IMG/VR virus record: IMGVR_UViG_3300030098_002445
Coordinates: 1 to 36,177 of that record
Origin: a virus
Reading direction: 5' to 3' (one strand)
Length of the DNA: 36,177 nt
A program made the position numbers and the translations under genes. Positions within the stretch are counted from its first letter, which is position 1, and every line of letters starts with the position of its first letter. The notes below the pieces were generated by a model. It did no database searches. It was not told the DNA's origin and worked only from the letters and a program-made list of their open reading frames with translations. Below, piece by piece: positions 7,473-17,294 of the stretch.

Positions 7473-10400
7473 TTAAACCTTACCAAGTTGAGCCACTGAT
7501 TGATCTTTTCTTTCTTGATCTGTCATATCCATGCCTCTGGCCTTTTTATATTCCTCTAATCTTTTTTCAATCATTCCAACTCTATATTCTGATCCAAACA
7601 TATTAATCTTATCTTGCAAGCTGGCCACAAGCTCTTCTCTGAAGACGTTAGCTACCATAGATGCGGTCATTGGCGTATCATTTAAGCTAATCATTTGCCT
7701 TTCAAGTCTCTTTTGGTCTAACTCTGTTAGAACTCCAGGTACTGTTTGGGCAATACCTCTAAGCAACGCTTGTATTTGCCCTTCAGCTATTTTAGCATTA
7801 GGCCCAAAAATGTATTGCATAGGCTCATCAAGAGACAATGGGCCTTGTTCTAAAAATGACATTTTTGAAGAAGTCAAAAAGTCTTCTAAGGTATCTAATT
7901 GCCTTAAAGTTCCAATACTTGAAGCAAATTCGCCTATTTGTGTTGCTGGCAATGCCCCTGGCTTATCAGCATTTTCTTCTTTTAGATAATTAATTATAAA
8001 GTTTTTTGTATTAGCGTCATATCTTGCGTCAACATCTCTGTGCTTAACTCCAATAAGAGAATCATTATAAGCCTTTTGATTTGTTACACTAAGATTATTT
8101 ATTTCAGTTTGTCTTTCTTTGTTGGCAAGATCTCCTCTGCTGATCTCACGATCTAATTCAAGTTTTTCTTGTTCTCTTGCATCTTTTAACCTTGCAAGGT
8201 CTTCTGTGACTTTTTGTTGCCTTTCTTCTTCTACTCTGGTCAACTCATCTTGTGCTATTGCTCCACCTCCAGATATAGCTTTGCCTAACGTGTCAAGCGA
8301 GAAGAAGCCAGATGGATCGGCTGTAGCAGCTTGAACGGCTGGAGTATCACCTGTAAACGCCCCAATCATATTGGCTCTGCCTAACCTGCGCTGTGTCTCA
8401 GCATCAGCCTTTCTTTGTGCTTTGCCTTGAGCAGCACCACTAATCAAACCACCACCAAGTTGAGCGATCTGAGCAGCCACCTCGGGGTTGTCTTTTACAA
8501 GCTGGCCTATCTTACCAAAGAAACTTTGTTCTTTCTCTTCTTCGGCAACCGGAGTCTCCATATCAGGGGCAGTAACGTCTGTGACGGTTCGTGGGGTTCC
8601 TCCAAGCGTCCTGTAGCTTCCAAGCTCTCCAGGATCATTAGATGGCCCTAAGCTGTCATAATAAGTTTCTGCGCTCAATATAGAAGGATCATTTCTTCCG
8701 CTAATGTCTCCAAAAGGAACATCTTTATTGCCCCTAAAGTTGGCTATTCCTGATGTTTGATCTTCATCAAAAGAATCGCCTAACTTTTCAGATTCAGATA
8801 CTGAAGCAACCTCGTCTTCCACTGTTTCATCTGGCGGTGGGGTTGCTGCAGGTGCATCAACACCTAAATCTCTTCTTGCATTTAAAGAAGCATCTTCAAT
8901 GGATGTAAACCCAGGGGCTTTTAATACTCCAGATGACCCAGGTTGCACCTTAAGCATTGCGCCTGTGCCATAGCTTGGGTTCCTTAAATCATTCATTACT
9001 TTTTGAATTGCTCTTTCTTGCAACCTGACATGTGGAAGATTCATTTCAGCAACCACTTCTTCAGCCCTTTTTCTTAAATTTTCTTCATTAACTGCCTGCG
9101 GAGAAACTCTACCGCTTAATATGGCTTCATTTGCTGCATCCGAATACACGGCAGCAGACCCACCAGGTTGGCTATCTTCTATAATTTTACGAGTCAAAGC
9201 ATCTTCATCGCCTCTTAATATAGCAGACTCTGTTGCTCTTTCGCCTTCCCTTTCAAAATCCCTCATTCCGGTATTAGGCTCAGAAGGAAGCATCTTTTTA
9301 CCTACAGCCCTGTTCATTTCAAGGTCTGAAGCTCCAGGAAAGTCTGCAATGCTTTCTGCTGACAAAGAACCTGGCATTCCACGCCTTCCACTGTCTATTG
9401 TCATTACAGCATCTTCATTAAAAGTAGGCTCTGTAGTAGGCTCTACGGCAGATTCTACGGGTGGCTCTACAGAAGCCGTAGGACTTGTCTTCTTTAGTTC
9501 TTCTTCTACAGCTTCTTCCGGTGTAGGTGGAAACTGTTGATTTAACTGTCGGTTAACGTCGAGGTCAAACGACCCAATTTGTGGCTTACGAGAAAGCCCT
9601 TGTCTGAGAACAGGATCTGTAACCAATGAAGGCGTTCCCTGACCAACCATCGGACTCATATTAGACAAAGCATCTGTAGACTGCTCTTGTGCTATGCCTT
9701 CTAAGCGTTTCATTCTTGCTTGATCTGCCATATCTTTCATACGATCAACTGAACGCCCCATACCCTGTTTTGACATTTCAGCAAGACGCGCATTTTCTCT
9801 ATCTGCACCCATACGACTCATAGTGCCAAAATGATGGCGAACGTCTTTGCCAAATTCATCTTCCGCTCTACGCTGTTGAGATGCCTGTCTGTTTGCATCA
9901 ATTAAGTCCTGATCTGCTTGCTCTTGCGCTTGGACTTCTGCGCGATCTTGCATGATGCCTTCAAGTATTCGATCTCTGGATTCTCTATCTTGAAAATCTG
10001 ATTCCGCACCGCTTTGAGCATCTCTAAGGTTTTGACGAGACATCCTTGCTTCTTGTTCTTGACGAGACTTATCTCTTGCTAAATCTCGTCTGCTTTCGTC
10101 AAATCTACGTTTTGCAATTCTTCTATCGGCATCTTCTTTAGCTTCTCTGACTCTACGCGCATCTTCAATCCTATTGCGACCTTCTGTTCTTCTGTTCATA
10201 GCATCAAAGTTAGCGTCTTGTTGTAAATTTCTTCCTATTTCAGCAGATCGTTGAGCAGCGTCTATAGCCCCTTGAGCAGACATTTGTCCACCGCCAGTTA
10301 ATGGGCCTGTCAAATCTAAATCTGAAGGATTTAACCTGTCATTTGCCCGACCTCGAGAACGCGCACCATAATAGCCAGCAAGGGCTTCTGGAGATAATCC

Positions 10401-10475
10401 GGCAAGCGGATCTTCTTCGTCCGGCCTTCTATTTAATAAACTACCTAACGCACCTAATATATTTCTAATAGCCAT
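7473..10475 (-). CDS. Very large coiled-coil internal virion protein, 1000 aa
   Basis: Residues about 75-240 are almost all charged helix rich in Arg, Asp, Glu and Gln. A low-complexity Pro/Glu/Thr section follows (about 310-360). Near residue 680 there is an Ala/Gly patch (AAQIAQLGGGLISGAAQGKA) that could insert in a membrane, and a second coiled coil lies around 750-800. Size, composition and position, 5 bp upstream of the 907-aa gene, fit an ejection protein. A tape-measure role is less likely because no long-tail genes are present. No catalytic motif was recognised. Confidence 0.7.
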   Translation of the reverse strand: MAIRNILGALGSLLNRRPDEEDPLAGLSPEALAGYYGARSRGRANDRLNPSDLDLTGPLTGGGQMSAQGAIDAAQRSAEIGRNLQQDANFDAMNRRTEGRNRIEDARRVREAKEDADRRIAKRRFDESRRDLARDKSRQEQEARMSRQNLRDAQSGAESDFQDRESRDRILEGIMQDRAEVQAQEQADQDLIDANRQASQQRRAEDEFGKDVRHHFGTMSRMGADRENARLAEMSKQGMGRSVDRMKDMADQARMKRLEGIAQEQSTDALSNMSPMVGQGTPSLVTDPVLRQGLSRKPQIGSFDLDVNRQLNQQFPPTPEEAVEEELKKTSPTASVEPPVESAVEPTTEPTFNEDAVMTIDSGRRGMPGSLSAESIADFPGASDLEMNRAVGKKMLPSEPNTGMRDFEREGERATESAILRGDEDALTRKIIEDSQPGGSAAVYSDAANEAILSGRVSPQAVNEENLRKRAEEVVAEMNLPHVRLQERAIQKVMNDLRNPSYGTGAMLKVQPGSSGVLKAPGFTSIEDASLNARRDLGVDAPAATPPPDETVEDEVASVSESEKLGDSFDEDQTSGIANFRGNKDVPFGDISGRNDPSILSAETYYDSLGPSNDPGELGSYRTLGGTPRTVTDVTAPDMETPVAEEEKEQSFFGKIGQLVKDNPEVAAQIAQLGGGLISGAAQGKAQRKADAETQRRLGRANMIGAFTGDTPAVQAATADPSGFFSLDTLGKAISGGGAIAQDELTRVEEERQQKVTEDLARLKDAREQEKLELDREISRGDLANKERQTEINNLSVTNQKAYNDSLIGVKHRDVDARYDANTKNFIINYLKEENADKPGALPATQIGEFASSIGTLRQLDTLEDFLTSSKMSFLEQGPLSLDEPMQYIFGPNAKIAEGQIQALLRGIAQTVPGVLTELDQKRLERQMISLNDTPMTASMVANVFREELVASLQDKINMFGSEYRVGMIEKRLEEYKKARGMDMTDQERKDQSVAQLGKV

Positions 10476-10493
10476 TATATTTTCCTATATCAT

Positions 10494-10769
10494 CTAACTA
10501 AGAAATTTTGTAACGCCTTTGCCCATCAACTCTTGAAACAAATTGTCTTGCATTAACGTCTGAGGAATTGAAGGCTGTCCATATTGCTGTGGTTGAGCCA
10601 TCCCTGCAGCCGCTTGAGGGTTAAAACTGGCAATCATTCTTTGCCTTTTTGCTTGCTCTTCTTCTTCTTTTTTTGCAGCACCATTTCTTCCCAAAAAACC
10701 TGAAGCTAAATTCATAGCTATTGGAACGCCATATTTCCCTATTGTTGCCGCTGTTGCTGGATCTACCAT
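10494..10769 (-). CDS. Small virion-associated protein, 91 aa
   Basis: The N-terminus (MVDPATAATIGKYGVPIAMN) is followed by LASGFLGRNGAAKKEEEEQA. Together they give a short Gly/Ala hydrophobic segment, then a charged helix and a Gln/Pro-rich region. Similar small proteins occur next to ejection proteins in podoviruses, where they may help load the larger proteins. Function unknown. It sits tightly between the 917-aa and 1000-aa genes. Confidence 0.7.
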   Translation of the reverse strand: MVDPATAATIGKYGVPIAMNLASGFLGRNGAAKKEEEEQAKRQRMIASFNPQAAAGMAQPQQYGQPSIPQTLMQDNLFQELMGKGVTKFLS

Positions 10770-10782
10770 AATAATCCTCTTA

Positions 10783-13536
10783 TTAATTAGGTGGATTTAA
10801 TTTAGTTTTGCCTTTAAATACTTGCAGTTTCCCTGTAGGCAGTAAACGAGCTTTTATTGCCCTTTGACCTCTTACATTTCCAGTTGGATGCAACTCAACA
10901 ACAATAGTATTGTCATCTGCTGTTCTTACGCCAACTTGCGTTCCTTCGCCAAATCCCTGACTTGCTATTAAACTGTTAATTTCTCTATCAACATCACTAT
11001 TGCCAGTATTTACCCTTCCTTGCTCACTAACTTCTTTGAAGCCTGACCCGTACGCATCTCTAACTTCAGAAGTTACAGGGTTAAGACCTTTTTGAATGTC
11101 TTCAACAGATTCCTCATCAAAACGCTTTACGTCTCTTGTAAGACCAGCTAAAAGGTCTGGATCTGCCCCTGCATCTTGAGCAGCTTGTATTGCACCAATC
11201 AACCTCATGTCTGCATCTCTTCCGGCAATCGTAGCGTCACCATCCAATAAGCCTAACCTGTCGGCTCTTGCTAATTTTGCCTGCTCGGTCATTCCTTCAT
11301 CTCTAAACTCTCCGGTTTGACCAGCTTCTGTTACATCTCTCGATAATGCGCGAGTTAAGAGATCATCTTCAAAGCCTTCTTGCGCCCTTTGTTCAGCAGA
11401 AGCTAAACGCTCTTCTTGGGTTCCAAAGCCTGTAGCTGCCCTATCTTCTGCAGCGGCCAACCTGTCTTCTTGGGTTTCAAAACCTGTAGCTGCTCTTCCT
11501 TCCGCAGCCGCTAAACGATCTTCTTGTGTTTCAAAGCCTCTTGCTCTTCTACCTTCCTCAGAAGCTAATCTGTCTTCTTGCGACTCAAAGCCTGTTTGCG
11601 CTCTATCTTCTTGAGTCTGCAACAATTCGCGCCTTAACGCTTCTGAATCAAGCGCACTTCCAACCTGCTGGCCTCTTAATGTAGTATCACCTCTAAACTG
11701 ACCCGTTTGTTCTGCTTCGGCTATAAGGCGATTTAGTTCTTGATTTTCCATTTCAGACAAGAAACCTGTATTTCTTCTTGTTTCTTCTAATTCATTCAAT
11801 CTACGTCTTTGACCTTGATTTAACAGATCACTTCTTAAGGCTCGTTCAGCCCTGTTTTCCTGTAAGTCAGCGCGTTGATCTGCCCGTTCACGTAAATCTC
11901 TTCCCTGTTGCGAAGTAAGAAGGTCTTCTTCGGCTCTTCTACCTCCCAGCGTAGCTCTACCGCCAACTTCTCCAAATAACTCAGACTCTAATCCCATATC
12001 AGCCCTACGCTCACCACCTGCTAAAGCTCCAAGCTCTGCTTGTTGACGTTCAGCTTGTAAGGTCTGACCACCTTCAAACTCGCCTGTTAAGCCTGCTCTG
12101 GCTCTTTGTTCGGCTTCTTCAGCTAACCTCATGCGTTGTGCCTGCTCTTGAGCCGCTAACGTCCTACCGCCTTCAAATTCACCTGTCATTCCGGCCCTTT
12201 GAATATCACGGTTTAACGCTTGAGTCAACATATCCTGTTCAGCTTGGCTTTCTCTAAGGCCAAAATCTCCTCTGGCTATGTCCTGACGGCTACGAGACTC
12301 GCCAAACCCTTGAGCATTTAACAAGTCTTGTTGTAATCGTTGTGCAGCTTGAGCCTCGAGTGCTAACCTGTTACGCTCATCGCCTTCTGACATACGCGCT
12401 AACGCTGCCGCAGTATCACCACCACCTCTTAATACGCCAAACCTTCCAAGACGCTCTATAAGGTCGCGTTGTGCTTCTTCCTGACGCATTTGCTGATCGG
12501 CTAACTGAGAAGCTAAAATAGGATCATCTGTTCCACCTATCCTACTCATGTATTGAGCCTGCAAAGCCTCTTGTAATGGATCGCTAAACTCAGGTCTTTG
12601 TTGTTGCTGTAATTGTTGTTGCATAGGGCTAAATTCTGGTCTGCCAGAAAATGTCCGTAACCCCGTATCGGGTTGTTGAGCGGCAGCATCTGCATATGGA
12701 TTTCTGTATTCACCTGCTAAACCTTGCGCTTGTTGCATGGTAGGCTGAGTTGGAGCTTGAGCTTGCGCCATAGTAGGCTGAGTTGGAGCCTGTGCCTGTT
12801 GCATCGTAGGTGCTTGCGCCTGTTGTTGTGTAGGAGGCGCAGTAGTTACAGGTGCTTGTGCTTGCTGTTGTGTGGGCGGTGGCGTAGCTACAGGTGCAGT
12901 AGGAGTTGTTCCAACACTTGCCATCTGTTGAAACTCTGTTCCACCTAAGAACTGATCTATTTCTGCTCTAACTTCTGGAGGAACATCCATGATGCCTTTG
13001 CCATCTGCGGTTCTAAAATGACGAATGCCTGCACCCCTAAAAGCAGCAGGGTTTTTACGAATAGCATCCATTATTTCATTTTTATAGTCAGGCTGTTGAG
13101 TTGTTGCTCCACCAAAAGCTGAACTGGCCGTATCTTCAGTGTAGCCTGTTCCACCCATTGGAGGTGGCGTAGTAGTTGCACCTGTTCCTGGGGCCATATT
13201 AGCCGGAGTATTTGGAGCAAGGTTACCCGAAGGTGGTGGAGGAGGAGGTGGTGGAGGCGTAGCCACATTACCACCAGCACCAGGCGGTTGATTTGCTGCC
13301 ATATTATTTACAGGCGCATTAACATTACCGCCAGCCCCAGGTGGCATATTAGCTGCCATGTTGTTTGCACCAGTACCTGGAGGCATGTTAGCCGGAGCAT
13401 TACTGTCAACTAACGCACTTGTTAGCGGATCTTGTTGATCTGGAGTACTGCTTCCTCCAGCATACGGATTAAACGGCTGTTTCTTTTTTTTAGCTTGGCT
13501 ACCGCCTGTCATCATCTGCTGATAATTTACCGCCAT
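10783..13536 (-). CDS. Repeat-rich internal virion protein, 917 aa
   Basis: Residues about 35-140 are Pro/Gly/Asn-rich with repeated NMPPGTGAN-type units and a run of nine prolines. Residues about 200-275 are TQQQAQAP/TMQQAQAP repeats. The middle is Arg/Glu/Gln coiled coil with repeated GEFEGG(R/Q)TL motifs, and near residues 640-720 there are 18-residue tandem repeats (QEDRLAAAEGRAATGFET). The C-terminus is a more ordinary globular segment. It is the first of three large proteins after the tail hub, so an ejection or internal core role is likely. No enzyme motif is visible. Confidence 0.7.
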   Translation of the reverse strand: MAVNYQQMMTGGSQAKKKKQPFNPYAGGSSTPDQQDPLTSALVDSNAPANMPPGTGANNMAANMPPGAGGNVNAPVNNMAANQPPGAGGNVATPPPPPPPPPSGNLAPNTPANMAPGTGATTTPPPMGGTGYTEDTASSAFGGATTQQPDYKNEIMDAIRKNPAAFRGAGIRHFRTADGKGIMDVPPEVRAEIDQFLGGTEFQQMASVGTTPTAPVATPPPTQQQAQAPVTTAPPTQQQAQAPTMQQAQAPTQPTMAQAQAPTQPTMQQAQGLAGEYRNPYADAAAQQPDTGLRTFSGRPEFSPMQQQLQQQQRPEFSDPLQEALQAQYMSRIGGTDDPILASQLADQQMRQEEAQRDLIERLGRFGVLRGGGDTAAALARMSEGDERNRLALEAQAAQRLQQDLLNAQGFGESRSRQDIARGDFGLRESQAEQDMLTQALNRDIQRAGMTGEFEGGRTLAAQEQAQRMRLAEEAEQRARAGLTGEFEGGQTLQAERQQAELGALAGGERRADMGLESELFGEVGGRATLGGRRAEEDLLTSQQGRDLRERADQRADLQENRAERALRSDLLNQGQRRRLNELEETRRNTGFLSEMENQELNRLIAEAEQTGQFRGDTTLRGQQVGSALDSEALRRELLQTQEDRAQTGFESQEDRLASEEGRRARGFETQEDRLAAAEGRAATGFETQEDRLAAAEDRAATGFGTQEERLASAEQRAQEGFEDDLLTRALSRDVTEAGQTGEFRDEGMTEQAKLARADRLGLLDGDATIAGRDADMRLIGAIQAAQDAGADPDLLAGLTRDVKRFDEESVEDIQKGLNPVTSEVRDAYGSGFKEVSEQGRVNTGNSDVDREINSLIASQGFGEGTQVGVRTADDNTIVVELHPTGNVRGQRAIKARLLPTGKLQVFKGKTKLNPPN
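11371..11620 (-). repeat. 54-bp tandem coding repeats (18-aa unit)
   Basis: Four to five imperfect copies of a 54-bp unit encode QEDRLASEEGRRARGFET, QEDRLAAAEGRAATGFET, QEDRLAAAEDRAATGFGT and QEERLASAEQRAQEGFED. The length is a whole number of codons and fits about five helical turns, so copies can be gained or lost without breaking the coiled coil. Confidence 0.85.
12725..12900 (-). repeat. Gln/Ala/Pro-rich coding repeats
   Basis: Short repeats in the 917-aa gene encode alternating APTQPTM, QQAQ and TQQQAQAP units. They form a flexible low-complexity linker. At DNA level the units share 20-30 bp near-identical stretches. Confidence 0.7.
13180..13400 (-). repeat. Pro/Gly/Asn-rich coding repeats
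   Basis: Repeats in the 5' part of the 917-aa gene encode NMPPGTGAN, NMPPGAGGN, NQPPGAGGN and NMAPGTGAT, separated by a polyproline run. The composition suggests a disordered N-terminal arm. Confidence 0.7.
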
Positions 13537-15038
13537 TATTCTATGCCTGTCTTACGTTGACGCACATTCCCAATAGGTTTGTATTGAAGATTTGTACGTC
13601 GAATAGTGAATGTTTCATCTAAATTAAAATTAGTAAAACGCAACATGCTTCTTGAGTCATATCCAAATAAGTCCGTATCGCTTGTTAATGCGCTTACGTC
13701 TGGTGCAAGGTCAGACGTTCCTAAAACAAACGTGCTATCTAAAACGCTTCCGGCACTACCCATTGTAACTGTTTGAGTATTAGAAACAACTCCGGCAGCT
13801 ACTTGCGATATAGACATATCAAATGCACCTACATTGTCATACAACAATCGGTTGTATAGCCACCTACATTCTGTTGCGTCACCATACGGACTTACAGAAG
13901 CTGTTTCAAAATACGCCTTAATAGCATTTCCATCGTCATTGGTTCCACTGTCATGCTTCATTATTCTACCAGCAAAATCGCCAGCATGTGGCAAATCGTC
14001 TATTAACGCCACGCTGTCTCGTTCAAACCCGTTATAAGGCCCAAACCAAGCATTTAAACGATATGAATACACAACCACACTATTCATTCTTGTTTGAGTG
14101 TTGTCACCAAAAGGCAAAAAGAACCAAACCTGTTCCTGTGCGGGATAATACAATGCAAACGAATAAGACAATCGAGCCTTGTTTAAATTAGGCCAGTATC
14201 TATCGTCGAGCGCAAAACTGACTTTTTCAACAGATGCGCCACCTGACCATTGGTATATGCCATCGTCTCTTACAAACAACTGACGCTCACCAGGAACTGT
14301 TACAATACTTCTTCCTGCAATCGTTCCACGTTGTGTGCGCTGTTGTTGCTGAAACGGTATAGTAGAGTTACCTGTTGGCGTAAGTGTATGAATGCCCTGT
14401 TCTGTGTGAATAGACAAATAGTTTTGAAATGGGCGTAATCCCGTAATATCATAACCTAACGAATGAAAACTTAATGAACCCCAAGTTTCTATATCGCCTG
14501 CATCGCTTCTCCATATGCGGTCAGCAGCTCCATTTATGTTGCCAACCCATGCTCTGTTTTCCCAAAAAGTTACCCACTTGGGTTTCGTAAACCGAGAGCT
14601 ATCGTCAAGCGTTGCAGCGTTACCCGTTCCACCTTCCCACTTTATGCCGTCTGTGTCCTGACCGTTTACCGCTATCAGTGTGTTTCCAGCTAATACCCAA
14701 TCCCACGTATTGTCATCGCCTGCTGTTATAGTTACACTGCCTGTTCGGTCTGTTGCTGTTCCACCCGTAACGTCAAAAAATTTGTTACCTGCAAAAGCAA
14801 ACACTTTTTCTGTTCCGGCTAAAACAACTTGACCACAAGCTGTTATTGTCGCACCGCTGTTCATAGCAGTAGCGTTAAACTTTGCAAAACCGTTACGTTT
14901 TGACACTTCACCGGCCAACCCCACAGTGCAATTTTCCATTTCAAAAATGCCATCTGGAGGCATATCTTCAGCCGGAAGGCTATAGTTTACGCCACTTCGC
15001 CAAGGGCCAAGACGTAGCGATTCAGCAGATATTGGCAT
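13536..15038 (-). CDS. Tail hub / DNA stabilisation protein, P22 gp10-like, 500 aa
   Basis: The protein has repeated beta blades typical of a propeller, for example RPFQNYLSIHTEQGIHTL and SYRLNAWFGPYNGF, and a C-terminal strand-rich end (YKPIGNVRQRKTGIE). Its length is close to that of P22 gp10 (about 470 aa). It lies directly after a gp4-like adaptor, the same order as in P22-type tails. Its start overlaps the gp4-like stop (TAATG at 15038). In that family it plugs the portal channel and carries the tail needle and fibres. The match rests on architecture and position, not a motif. Confidence 0.7.
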   Translation of the reverse strand: MPISAESLRLGPWRSGVNYSLPAEDMPPDGIFEMENCTVGLAGEVSKRNGFAKFNATAMNSGATITACGQVVLAGTEKVFAFAGNKFFDVTGGTATDRTGSVTITAGDDNTWDWVLAGNTLIAVNGQDTDGIKWEGGTGNAATLDDSSRFTKPKWVTFWENRAWVGNINGAADRIWRSDAGDIETWGSLSFHSLGYDITGLRPFQNYLSIHTEQGIHTLTPTGNSTIPFQQQQRTQRGTIAGRSIVTVPGERQLFVRDDGIYQWSGGASVEKVSFALDDRYWPNLNKARLSYSFALYYPAQEQVWFFLPFGDNTQTRMNSVVVYSYRLNAWFGPYNGFERDSVALIDDLPHAGDFAGRIMKHDSGTNDDGNAIKAYFETASVSPYGDATECRWLYNRLLYDNVGAFDMSISQVAAGVVSNTQTVTMGSAGSVLDSTFVLGTSDLAPDVSALTSDTDLFGYDSRSMLRFTNFNLDETFTIRRTNLQYKPIGNVRQRKTGIE

Positions 15039-15736
15039 TAGCCTATACTTCCTTCTGTAGGCTGAAAACTAAACTTACCAGACGTATGATCGTCTGCTCT
15101 ACGCATTCGGTAAGATCGGTTGCCTTGAACATTTAAGTTTTGTCTGCCTGCCACTGCTATAACTCGTTCCATTTCCTGTCGATCCGAAACAGCACCCTGA
15201 TCGTCACCTTTTTCTTGTTTATACAAAGCAGAAATGCCATGTATTAATGCAGGTTGACAAACAGTAGCAACATAAGGGTTCATACTGTCATTATCGTTGG
15301 ATTCTGTAAAAGTAGGTATTGAAGAATAATACCTGTAAGCAATAGTGTCTGTCCCGTCAGGCTCTGGATATAGCGTAACTTCAATATTTCCACTGGCATC
15401 TACTCCATCAATAGAAACCCATCGAGGATCGCCATTTATAGAAGCATCAGGATCAGCCGCATCAATATCCTGAGTAGACATGATGAGCATAATATGATCT
15501 TCGGTAGTATTGCGAAATGAAAGAGGAGCTACTACATCACTGGCAAGAGAATACGTACGAGTTCCATTGCTTGTATTAAAAGTAGAAGATTTAAAAAGCC
15601 AGTTCCATTTTTCTCTGGACGCAATATCCTGTGCGATCATATTCATATAATCACGCGCAGAGTCTTTAAAAACAGAACTACTTGTATTCAGACCAACACG
15701 CCTAAGTGCGATCTGAATGATCTGCAAATTTGTCAT
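15038..15736 (-). CDS. Head-tail adaptor, P22 gp4-like tail accessory factor, 232 aa
   Basis: The start MTNLQIIQIALRRVGLNTSS is typical of gp4-like adaptors, which open with a helix for binding the portal. A strand-rich central part follows, including REKWNWLFKSSTF and YPEPDGTDTIAYRYYS. A C-terminal helical part includes MERVIAVAGRQNLN. These proteins form a ring under the portal and begin tail assembly. The gene lies upstream of the gp10-like hub, which supports the call. It starts 9 bp after the 75-aa gene stops. Confidence 0.8.
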   Translation of the reverse strand: MTNLQIIQIALRRVGLNTSSSVFKDSARDYMNMIAQDIASREKWNWLFKSSTFNTSNGTRTYSLASDVVAPLSFRNTTEDHIMLIMSTQDIDAADPDASINGDPRWVSIDGVDASGNIEVTLYPEPDGTDTIAYRYYSSIPTFTESNDNDSMNPYVATVCQPALIHGISALYKQEKGDDQGAVSDRQEMERVIAVAGRQNLNVQGNRSYRMRRADDHTSGKFSFQPTEGSIG

Positions 15737-15745
15737 TCGCTAACT

Positions 15746-15973
15746 CTATATCAGGTTAGCCCAGGAACCGCCTTCGTAGCCTTGAAACTTGTTGTCCGTA
15801 GAGTTGTAAATAAGCATCCCGTTAACAGCGGTAAGTGCGTTACGTTCCGTTGTCGTAAGACTTGGAAGAGTAAACGACTCAGCCGCTTTAACGGTGTCTG
15901 CCTCTACAGCCCCAATCAACGCAGAGTCTCCAAAAAATGAAGCTGCATTGACTTGTGCAAAAGTTTCTGACAT
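15746..15973 (-). CDS. Small virion protein with adhesin-type attachment motif, 75 aa
   Basis: The C-terminal half reads NGMLIYNSTDNKFQGYEGGS and then WANLI. This is the same short motif as the 47-aa protein (2423-2566) and the N-terminus of the LamG-like protein, and similar motifs end or join many phage fibre and capsid decoration proteins. The N-terminal half (MSETFAQVNAASFFGDSALI) is unlike them. It starts 1 bp from the stop of the 139-aa gene. It may be a minor head or neck protein. Confidence 0.75.
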   Translation of the reverse strand: MSETFAQVNAASFFGDSALIGAVEADTVKAAESFTLPSLTTTERNALTAVNGMLIYNSTDNKFQGYEGGSWANLI

Positions 15974-16393
15974 TTACTGATGTGCCGTAGCCGCTAACTG
16001 ATCGAGATCGTATTCAGACAGGTTATCGCCATTATTGTCCAGCCAACGTTCTGTCCATATACGAACGGCTTCTTCACCACGCTCTTTAATGCGCGATGGA
16101 GGGTCAGGCACAAAGCCAGGTTCGTGAGTGACCTCACCAACAGCACGAACATGATTTCGCACTTGGCTGTTGGTAATTGGTGATTTGCGCTGACGAGTGT
16201 GCGTCTTGTCCAAGTCTAACGCCTTACGAATTGCATTTTTAGTCTCATCGCTTCCCTTGAGTATAAGGTCAGCAATTTGATCTGGCGTAACACTGGCTGT
16301 TGGTTGTTCAACAGGTGTAGTGGACGTTACTTCTGCGATCTCATCAGGCAGGGTATGCGCTTGCTGTTTTTGCGGAGCCATACGTTTTGCCAT
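15974..16393 (-). CDS. Hypothetical head or neck protein, 139 aa
   Basis: A hydrophilic protein with a Pro/Thr-rich N-terminus and two helical parts (TPDQIADLILKGSDETKNAI and GEEAVRIWTERWLDNNGDN). It has no membrane segment or catalytic motif. It lies between the decoration protein and the tail adaptor, where podoviruses keep small connector or core proteins. Function unknown. Confidence 0.75.
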   Translation of the reverse strand: MAKRMAPQKQQAHTLPDEIAEVTSTTPVEQPTASVTPDQIADLILKGSDETKNAIRKALDLDKTHTRQRKSPITNSQVRNHVRAVGEVTHEPGFVPDPPSRIKERGEEAVRIWTERWLDNNGDNLSEYDLDQLAATAHQ

Positions 16394-16479
16394 TGTTTTC
16401 TACTTTCTTTTTAAAACGTGCAACGATGGGCTGGAGGTATTGGGTCATAAAACCCACCGCCACACGAAAAATGAACTGC

Positions 16480-17226
16480 TTACGGCAAGTTCTGCAACAC
16501 TACACCACAATATCCGGTATTGTCTGGAGCATATGCAGCATAACCAACCAATGGTTCTGTTTCTGCATCTTTAGCATGAACTGCGCCAGTTACACCATCA
16601 CTTAAAGTAAGGTTTCCACCAGCGGCAATGGTTCCATCTGCTAAGACAGTAGCAACACCGCGAGTCTGCACCCATCCGTAATAATTTACGGTAAACGATA
16701 TTGGAGTAACACCGCAAACCACATAATCTGTGGCACTTGCACCAATAAGGTTGTTCCATAAGTTACCCGTAACGGCCACATCAGTAGCAGTAGTTACAGC
16801 CACTTTTAAACCGTCATACAAAGTAAATGTAACTGCATTTGAACTTGCAGCAGTGCTTGACTTAATACGATACTGAAAACCTTCACCAGCATCATCGGTC
16901 GTGTGAAGATAACCACCAGCATACTGATTTAGCGTAGCCGATCCAACAGTGCTTGCATCGGTATATGTGACTTCAGTAGCACCAGCCGCTGCTGCCGTTA
17001 GCTTGTTATCGCTCTCAACAATAGCTGATACTGAAAGGTCTTGCGAAGTAAGCAATCCCTGTGCAGTAGCTGTGCTGAAATACGCATAACGAAACACACG
17101 ACCATCAGACAACTCTAACTTTTCACCAACCCTGTGTTTGGGCGTAGACGATTCTTCGTAGATGCTTTGACCGCCATCTCCTCCGATTCGATCCAACCCG
17201 TAGTTGGCATTGTCTATCCTACTCAT
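16480..17226 (-). CDS. Putative head decoration protein, 248 aa
   Basis: An all-beta, Thr/Ala/Gly-rich protein whose end (GYAAYAPDNTGYCGVVLQNL) resembles structural proteins encoded just after the major capsid gene in marine podoviruses. Its start MSRIDNANYGLDRIGGDGGQ has a good upstream AGGAG. It comes 68 bp after the capsid gene in the same direction. A decoration or capsid-stabilising role is inferred from position and fold. The 86 bp after its stop hold no convincing gene. Confidence 0.65.
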   Translation of the reverse strand: MSRIDNANYGLDRIGGDGGQSIYEESSTPKHRVGEKLELSDGRVFRYAYFSTATAQGLLTSQDLSVSAIVESDNKLTAAAAGATEVTYTDASTVGSATLNQYAGGYLHTTDDAGEGFQYRIKSSTAASSNAVTFTLYDGLKVAVTTATDVAVTGNLWNNLIGASATDYVVCGVTPISFTVNYYGWVQTRGVATVLADGTIAAGGNLTLSDGVTGAVHAKDAETEPLVGYAAYAPDNTGYCGVVLQNLP

Positions 17227-17294
17227 TGTTCATTCTCCTTTGTCCTTTTCTTCGGACTCAAAAGGCTCATTGGCTTGAACCTTGGAATTAACTA

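Noticed and set aside
16344-16448. 34-aa minus-strand frame between the decoration protein and the 139-aa gene
   Set aside because: The start is plausible, but half of it overlaps the next gene in another frame and the ribosome site is poor. Not enough support.
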